Shown one piece after another: positions 54,708 through 60,000 of a stretch of 60,000 nucleotides of DNA. The stretch covers positions 236,823,922 through 236,883,921 of the forward strand of contig NC_081406.1 in NCBI RefSeq assembly GCF_030272615.1. Reading direction: 5' to 3'. Origin of the DNA: Cryptomeria japonica. Taxonomy: Eukaryota > Streptophyta > Pinopsida > Cupressales > Cupressaceae. The notes beneath the pieces were generated by a model that saw only the letters and a list, made by a program, of their open reading frames with translations, was not told where the DNA came from and made no database searches. The translations under genes were made by a program, and so were the position numbers. Each line of letters begins with the position of its first letter. Within the stretch, counting starts at the first letter, position 1.

Positions 54708-55735
54708 GACTCGAGTGATGAATCACCTTTCCGGACTGTTTTTGAAGTCTTTTTAATCCTTTTCAACTTCTGCTCGAAATAGAACTTAATTATAGATAAT
54801 TAAATGTAAAACGTTCAATTCAGGGTCAAGTTCTCAAAAATGTGTTTACTTCCCACATTTGGGTTGAAATCCACCCTAAGTCATTGATCTGTGCTTATCC
54901 AACGGACAATTGTATCTATTGTTATTTGTCGTGGGTCCCATGACTTTTGCCATTTTTTGGGCATGTCACAAGACTTGAGTCACTTTTACAAATGATTTTT
55001 AAAGTATTTTTAATCCTTTTCAACTTCTTCCTAAAATAGAGCTTTTTTGACTTAATTAGAGTTAATTAAATGTAAAACATTCAATTCTAGGCGAAGTTCT
55101 CACAAATGTGTTTACTTCCCACATTCAGGTCAAAATCCACCCTAAGTCGTTAACGATGGTATATGTTGTCAGTTGTTGTGGGTCCCAAGACTTTTACCAT
55201 TTTTTGGCCACGTCAACAGAAACGAGTTACTTTTTGAGATTGGTTTTGAAGACTTTTTAATCCTTTTCAACTTCTACCCGAAATAGAGCTTATTAAATTT
55301 AATTAAGTATGCAATTACAAATTTAGAGTTTAAATATACTCAATTAAATTTTTATCATTTATGGAAGTCTTCCATTGGAAATTTTAAAAAAATGTTTATC
55401 GTTCCCACATTCGGCCCAAAATACACCTCACGTCGTTGATATATGCTCATCCAATAGACAATAGTGTCCTTTGTTAGTTGTCGTGGGTCCCATTATACAT
55501 AGGATTTATGCCACCCAAATGCCACATCACCTAACACTTCATCGTCCCATGGGCCATAACCTTTATTTCCTATTGGTGTTCAATGACATGTGTTTCCAAT
55601 GAAATTTTGCAAAAAAATTTAGACATCCCACATTCGGCCTAAAATGCACCGTAAGTCGTTGATCTGTGCTACTGCTCATCCAACAGATGACAGTATCTGT
55701 TGTCACTTGTCATCCATCCCATTATCAATAGGATT
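54708..55735. repeat. Degenerate tandem repeat, about 3.5 units of 240-290 bp
   Basis: Units near 54708, 54974, 55212 and a partial one near 55600 share TTTTTAATCCTTTTCAACTTCT, AAATAGAGCTT, TTCCCACATTCGG, CACCCTAAGTCGTTGAT, CATCCAA and GTCGTGGGTCCCA-type phrases in the same order. Confidence 0.8.
55480..55605 (+). repeat. Direct repeat copy 1 (about 120 bp)
   Basis: GTCGTGGGTCCCATTATACA, TTTATGCCACCCAAATGCCA and GGTGTTCAATGACATGT recur at 57040-57160 in the same order. The pair brackets the decayed gene at 56135-56740. Confidence 0.8.
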
Positions 55736-56134
55736 TGAATATGAATTAAATTAATTAAATATATAAATTTATAATGAATTAAATATATAATTTTAATATG
55801 TAATTTCAAAACTTGCATGATGTTTCATTTTTTTAATCAATAATGTTTGTATTATATTACTTGGAAATAAAATATTACAAATATGCAAGTATAGGTGGTA
55901 TAGTGAAACAACCAGAGTTCTGTCACCACAAAAAAAACCTCCAAGGGCCAAAACCACCATTCCCAACAAAAAATAAAATCCTACTAGATGCAAAAACCCC
56001 AGAATTCTAATTCGGCGGACCAAAATTTGTAGCAGACATCCCCTCATACATACAAAGCTGGGCCTAGGGAGAAAACAAACATGGAAGAAAAAGATACAAA
56101 TAGACAATACCAAACACCACCGGCCATAGCAGGA

Positions 56135-56740
56135 TTAACCCATAAACTGCCTGTACTTCAGGTCATCATAAAATTCTGAGAGTCGCTTCATTGCTTGGGT
56201 AGTCTTAGGTCTCAATCGTAACTCTCGACCCACCTATGCACATGTCACTTCATGAAGGATCGTTAAAACCTCATCACACTGCATCAACCTTGCAAACATT
56301 TTGAAGGCCTTCCACCTGCTCCAAGAAAGAGCTCTGCATCTTGCCTTCAAATCATCATCATCCCACCGAATGAGTAGTAGTGGCACCACTAGACCAGCCA
56401 CCCCTGCCTTGGGAACAATGCCCACCTTCGGGACCACACGAGCACACACACTATCCAGATTTAACAGGTAGTGCCCATCAATTACAACTCTCTAGGCATT
56501 TTTCACCTTGTCCACCTTGTCCTCAAATTGGAAACCCCAAGTGGCAATCAATGAATATGCCTCCATGTTTTTCCTATAGAGATGACCTACATGGACAATT
56601 TCCTCTCCCAACGGCATTTTCACACTCGCATACAAGTGCTCATCCTTAAACAAGAACAAACCTTTCAACCTCCTGTCTGTAAATCGTCTGATAAATGGGA
56701 CTAATTTCTTATTAGTATGGAAGGAGAAATTGGCTTCCAT
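56135..56740 (-). pseudogene. Hypothetical protein fragment, 201 codons with two TAG stops
   Basis: One frame from 56740 (MEANFSFHTNKKLVPFIRRF) to a TAA at 56135 (YDDLKYRQFMG-stop), with TAG at 56492 and 56234 only. Contains LYASVKMPLGEEIVHVGHLY and LNLDSVCARVVPKVGIVPKA. The family is not recognised. Conserved-looking text on both sides of each stop suggests the stops are later mutations. Confidence 0.5.
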
Positions 56741-57039
56741 GCTACTTAAGAAACCTAAGACAATGTTGCAAGTGCAGACAGTATGATACTAAGACTTCCA
56801 ATCCACCCAATATTTAAACACCTCTCACTCAATTCTAATTTCTGACAACCAATGGCAGCGACTGTCGGCATTAATCACAAATTGTCATCATTCCTCTGCA
56901 TGCACTATTTCAACCACATAATCAGTACGCACAAGTCGGCATTACAGCCTCATAAAAGCTAAATGTTAACCATTCACTTTCATGACAGTGATGTGCATAC
57001 CATAGGTCCATAAGGCTTTATCATTGCATATTCATTGTC

Positions 57040-57160
57040 AGTTCCCGTGGGTCCCATTATACATAGGATTTATGCCACCCAAATGCCACGTCACCTGATG
57101 CTTCATCGTCCCATTGGTCATAGCCTTTATTTCATGTTGGTGTTCAATGACATGTATTTT
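57040..57160 (+). repeat. Direct repeat copy 2
   Basis: Matches 55480-55605 (see there). Followed by a short duplication of GGTGTTCAATGxACATGTAT at 57130-57180. Confidence 0.8.
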
Positions 57161-57180
57161 TCGGTGTTCAATGTACATGT

Positions 57181-57960
57181 ATCTAGTTAGTTGGACTTTT
57201 TTATTATATTGAAATTATGCAGAAAAAATTACAACAAGTTGGACTTTTAATTCACTTGTTTTTCATGAGATAAACATATTTTTTATATATATTTATAAAA
57301 TTATAATCAATGTACAAATAATTAATAGAATGAACTGGATTTTTTATATATATATTAAATATAGAGGAAGAAACATTACATAAAAAAGATCATAGTATTA
57401 AATTTATTTCCATTGTTTAACAAAATATTGAAATAACGTAGCTCATAGACATTGTGATCCTTATTGGATGCTATCACTTGAAGCCAATCCCTGACATTAT
57501 GCTTTTTCAAATACTTCTTTGTCAAGCACTTCAAATATCTTTTAGAAAAGGTCATCTCAAAAGTGACACTGAGTTTGTTCTTTAACTTTAGAGAAGAAAT
57601 TAGAATAGACCTGCTATTTTTTTATGGTGAAAATTAAATCTTATATCCACACAAATTAATAACTATTTAAGCTATTTCAAAACATAATGATTATTTTAAG
57701 TAGCCTGCCATGGCATGATGGCAGGAACAAATAATAAAATGAAATAGAAAGCATTTTTATATCCATAAGAGGAAAACTTAAACGAACTGGAATTTACGAA
57801 ATTATCATTAATATATATGTTTCGCAAATTTAAAATTTTTACATGTTAGAGTCCCTAAAAAACTTTAAAGCCAACATGAGTGAGGTTATGAGGAAATAGC
57901 CAAAAAAACAAAACTACTAGGGGGTTGGGACTAGGGCACAGGTAGTGGACACATTCATGG
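57181..57960. other. AT-rich region without features
   Basis: Only A/T runs and chance frames. No coding signal. Confidence 0.4.
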
Positions 57961-57966
57961 TTTACC

Positions 57967-58536
57967 TTAAGAATCTCGCCCTCTCTTCATGTAGAATTCT
58001 TCAGACATTATAAGTTGTGAGAATTCTTCAAGCCAACTATAGTTTGGAAAGTCGTCTAGGAGGAACCATTTCTGGAGAAAGTCCCTACCAATCTGCGCCC
58101 ATTTCCTATGACACGTCAACTTCTCTGCATTCAGGTTCAAAAGAAATGTTTGTCTGGCCATTGTTTGGTTAGGGAGGAAAAGCTTGGTTAATTCATTCAC
58201 CCAATGGATCCCCACCCCTACTTCTGCAAAGATGAAAATAGTAAGGTTGTCTCCAAGGAAGTCTTCTTTAAACACATTCCTTAACAACATCAACATATCC
58301 ACCTTGTCTCCTCCGAGGTCCAGAAGAGACGCCAAAAACTAGGACGTAACGTCCGTGTTAACACGATATCTATTTTCATTACTTAGAAACTCTCTACCTA
58401 GCACCACCCTCATAGCCTCATTAGTGAACATCCCAACCTCCTTATAGAATGATTGGAGGGTTGGGTCTCTAACAGAGCCCAAAAAGGCCCTCTAGTCCTC
58501 CGCAAAAATGCTTCTTAAGTGGATAGGAGTGTCCAT
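57967..58536 (-). pseudogene. Hypothetical protein fragment, 189 codons with two TAG stops
   Basis: ATG at 58536 (MDTPIHLRSIFAED), TAG at about 58492, continuing RAFLGSVRDPTLQSFYKEVG and MRVVLGREFLSNENRYRVNT, TAG at about 58339, then FLASLLDLGGDKVDMLMLLR, GVGIHWVNELTKLFLPNQTM and WLLDDFPNYSWLEEF-like text to a stop at 57967. Same strand and style as the fragment at 56135-56740; they could be pieces of one old gene family. Not recognised. Confidence 0.5.
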
Positions 58537-58994
58537 CTTGAGAAATTAGAATACCAAATTATACAGCCTGAGCCTATAGACCTAAACCAAAGGCAGAATT
58601 TAAATACCGTGAGCTCCGATGATTTATCTACCAAAGGCTAATTGAAGATTAAAGAAGAAGATATTGTCTATAAATAGTTGAAGCTCTTGATTGTAATAAT
58701 TCCTTCTCTAACCATAAAAAAAATTTAAATCTTTCAAATATCTCTGCAAATCTTTCCCATAAATGCACTAGTGTGAGAAATTGAAAACAACTATAAACCA
58801 GTACCAAATACCACATTGGAAGTCGTGGGGATAGAGTGGATTGTAGTTAGTGACTAGACATATATTAAATGACCAATATTATCAATCGTGACATTTGATA
58901 CATGTCTATTGAATCCAATTCCATTCCGGGCACTTTCTAGTGAACTACATTCTCTTCAGAAATTTGGGCCAAAATAATGCTAGTATTATGGATG

Positions 58995-60000
58995 TGTTGC
59001 ATTATTTTTGTCATTGATGTCAACACTTATCCTTCTGGAGATCTTTGGTTATGTTGAACCGGCATGTTTAGTGACTTATGCACAGTCACCGGTATATTAT
59101 TCATCGGCAGGTTACATTATTCACCGGCACAGAGGATGACTTGTCATCATCTAGAGATCACTTGGTTATGTTGAAGACATGGTTTGGATACTTAGTTTCA
59201 ATATTTTAGTTAATAGTCTAATCAGGTTGACATATTTGTTGTTACAGAAAAATTGGTCTAGGTTATGGATCGATATGCATTATCTATTCCAGATCAGCAT
59301 AGCATGTTATGGAGATGATTTATTAATTGGATATTGTTGTAAATGTATTGAGCTGATATGATGCACCACATCTTGACTTATTTGTAATTGATTTTATTGT
59401 AATATTCTTAGTAAGTTGACCTACACATTTGGTCTTAGGTTTTGGTATATATGTAAGATCTCATTTGTGAGATAGCATGTAGAGATGATATGTGGTATGT
59501 AAGGTTATGGTATTGTAACATGGTATGTGCGAATATTGAAGATCATATGAGTAGACCATAGAGAAGGTTCAAGGAAGGTTTGAAGGTGATTATTAGAGCT
59601 TAACCGGTACTGAATCCAGCATTGGAGATGCTACTTTGAGTAGTACATTATCATTGGATTTAACCATATAATTGTAGTGAGTGTCACTCCTATTTTGTGA
59701 TTGAACAGTGAGCTTTAGGCGGATGGCCTTTCTACATGTGCAGACCCCATTTGTATACACATACTATCTGTAGTAGTATCATCTGATTGTGGGTAAGGTT
59801 TCCCACCATGGTTTTTCCCCTTATAGGGTTTCCACGTACAAATATTTGTGTTATGTGTTGTGGATGTTGTTTCTCTTTATGTTTTATTCATTAAGTTTCA
59901 CCGGTATTGATATTAATTGTTAATCTGTTAACCGACATTAAGTTTAGTTTACCGGTATTAAGTATCAAGTTTGATTAAGCTATATTTGGGTTGAAATTCA
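58995..60000 (+). mobile_element. Copia-type LTR running off the right edge
   Basis: Starts near TGTTGCATTATTTTTGTC. Its last 300 bp (GTAAGGTTTCCCACCATGG, TTTCCACGTACAAATATT, GTTATGTGTTGTGGATG) match the reverse complement of the LTR at 34288-35279, so it is the same family in plus orientation. The final 40-80 bp are outside the window; it may be a solo LTR or the 5' end of an element. Confidence 0.75.

Noticed and set aside
55793-56113. 106-codon hydrophobic minus-strand frame
   Set aside because: It lies directly after the stop of the 56135-56740 fragment and reads like the 3' flank, with AT-driven Leu/Ile/Phe content.

Overview
The window reads as a repeat-dominated nuclear segment of a large plant genome, most likely a gymnosperm (conifer). 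It is AT-rich, it has spliceosomal GT-AG introns, and it is almost entirely nested transposable elements. I recalled several encoded proteins as resembling conifer repeat-encoded hypothetical proteins; that is memory, not a search. I see no ordinary intact cellular gene, no tRNA or rRNA gene and no CRISPR array. The only long intact reading frame is a 1143-codon retrotransposon protein at 7237-10668.

The layout is a stack of insertions, resolved here by matching target-site duplications (TSDs). Level 0 is old sequence at 1-787 and 53781-60000, holding decayed minus-strand reading frames; one of them continues across the junction. Level 1 is an LTR element at 788-53775 (TSD ACCTT) with Met-type primer site, zinc-knuckle gag and polypurine tract, but an unrelated large reading frame where pol should be. 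It is about 6.9 kb once insertions are subtracted. Level 2 has four insertions into it: (a) a 20.2-kb DNA transposon at 1169-21355 inside the 5' LTR, with 24-bp terminal inverted repeats and a 2-bp GA duplication; (b) a solo LTR at 23434-24546 (TSD GAATT); (c) a 4.9-kb unclassified element at 25183-30114 (TSD AAGGT); (d) a Ty3/gypsy element at 32258-52069 on the minus strand (TSD GAAAC). Level 3: element (a) is itself interrupted by a gag-only LTR element at 4789-12615 and a solo LTR at 15705-17032 (TSD GTATG). Element (d) is interrupted by a Ty1/copia element at 34288-40708 (TSD TAATT). Another copia-type LTR enters at about 58995 and runs off the right edge.

The most interesting object is element (a). 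Its ends are fixed by comparison with the uninterrupted 3' LTR at 52832-53775, which serves as an empty site. It has two convergent genes: a multi-exon plus-strand gene A, and a minus-strand gene B with a transposase-like motif series. There are 29-bp subterminal repeat arrays near both ends and a 359-bp tandem array between the genes. TIR sequence and TSD length do not fit CACTA, hAT, Mutator, PIF or mariner as I know them.

The second is the gag-only LTR element: an intact Gag plus protease-like ORF whose catalytic Asp-Ser/Thr-Gly position reads Asp-Pro-Ser, and repeated GC-rich hairpin modules in its LTRs and leader. The third is the 4.9-kb element (c), which has TG...CA ends and a 5-bp TSD but no recognisable LTRs, one large decayed gene, and a dense GTTCA/TGAAC array near one end.
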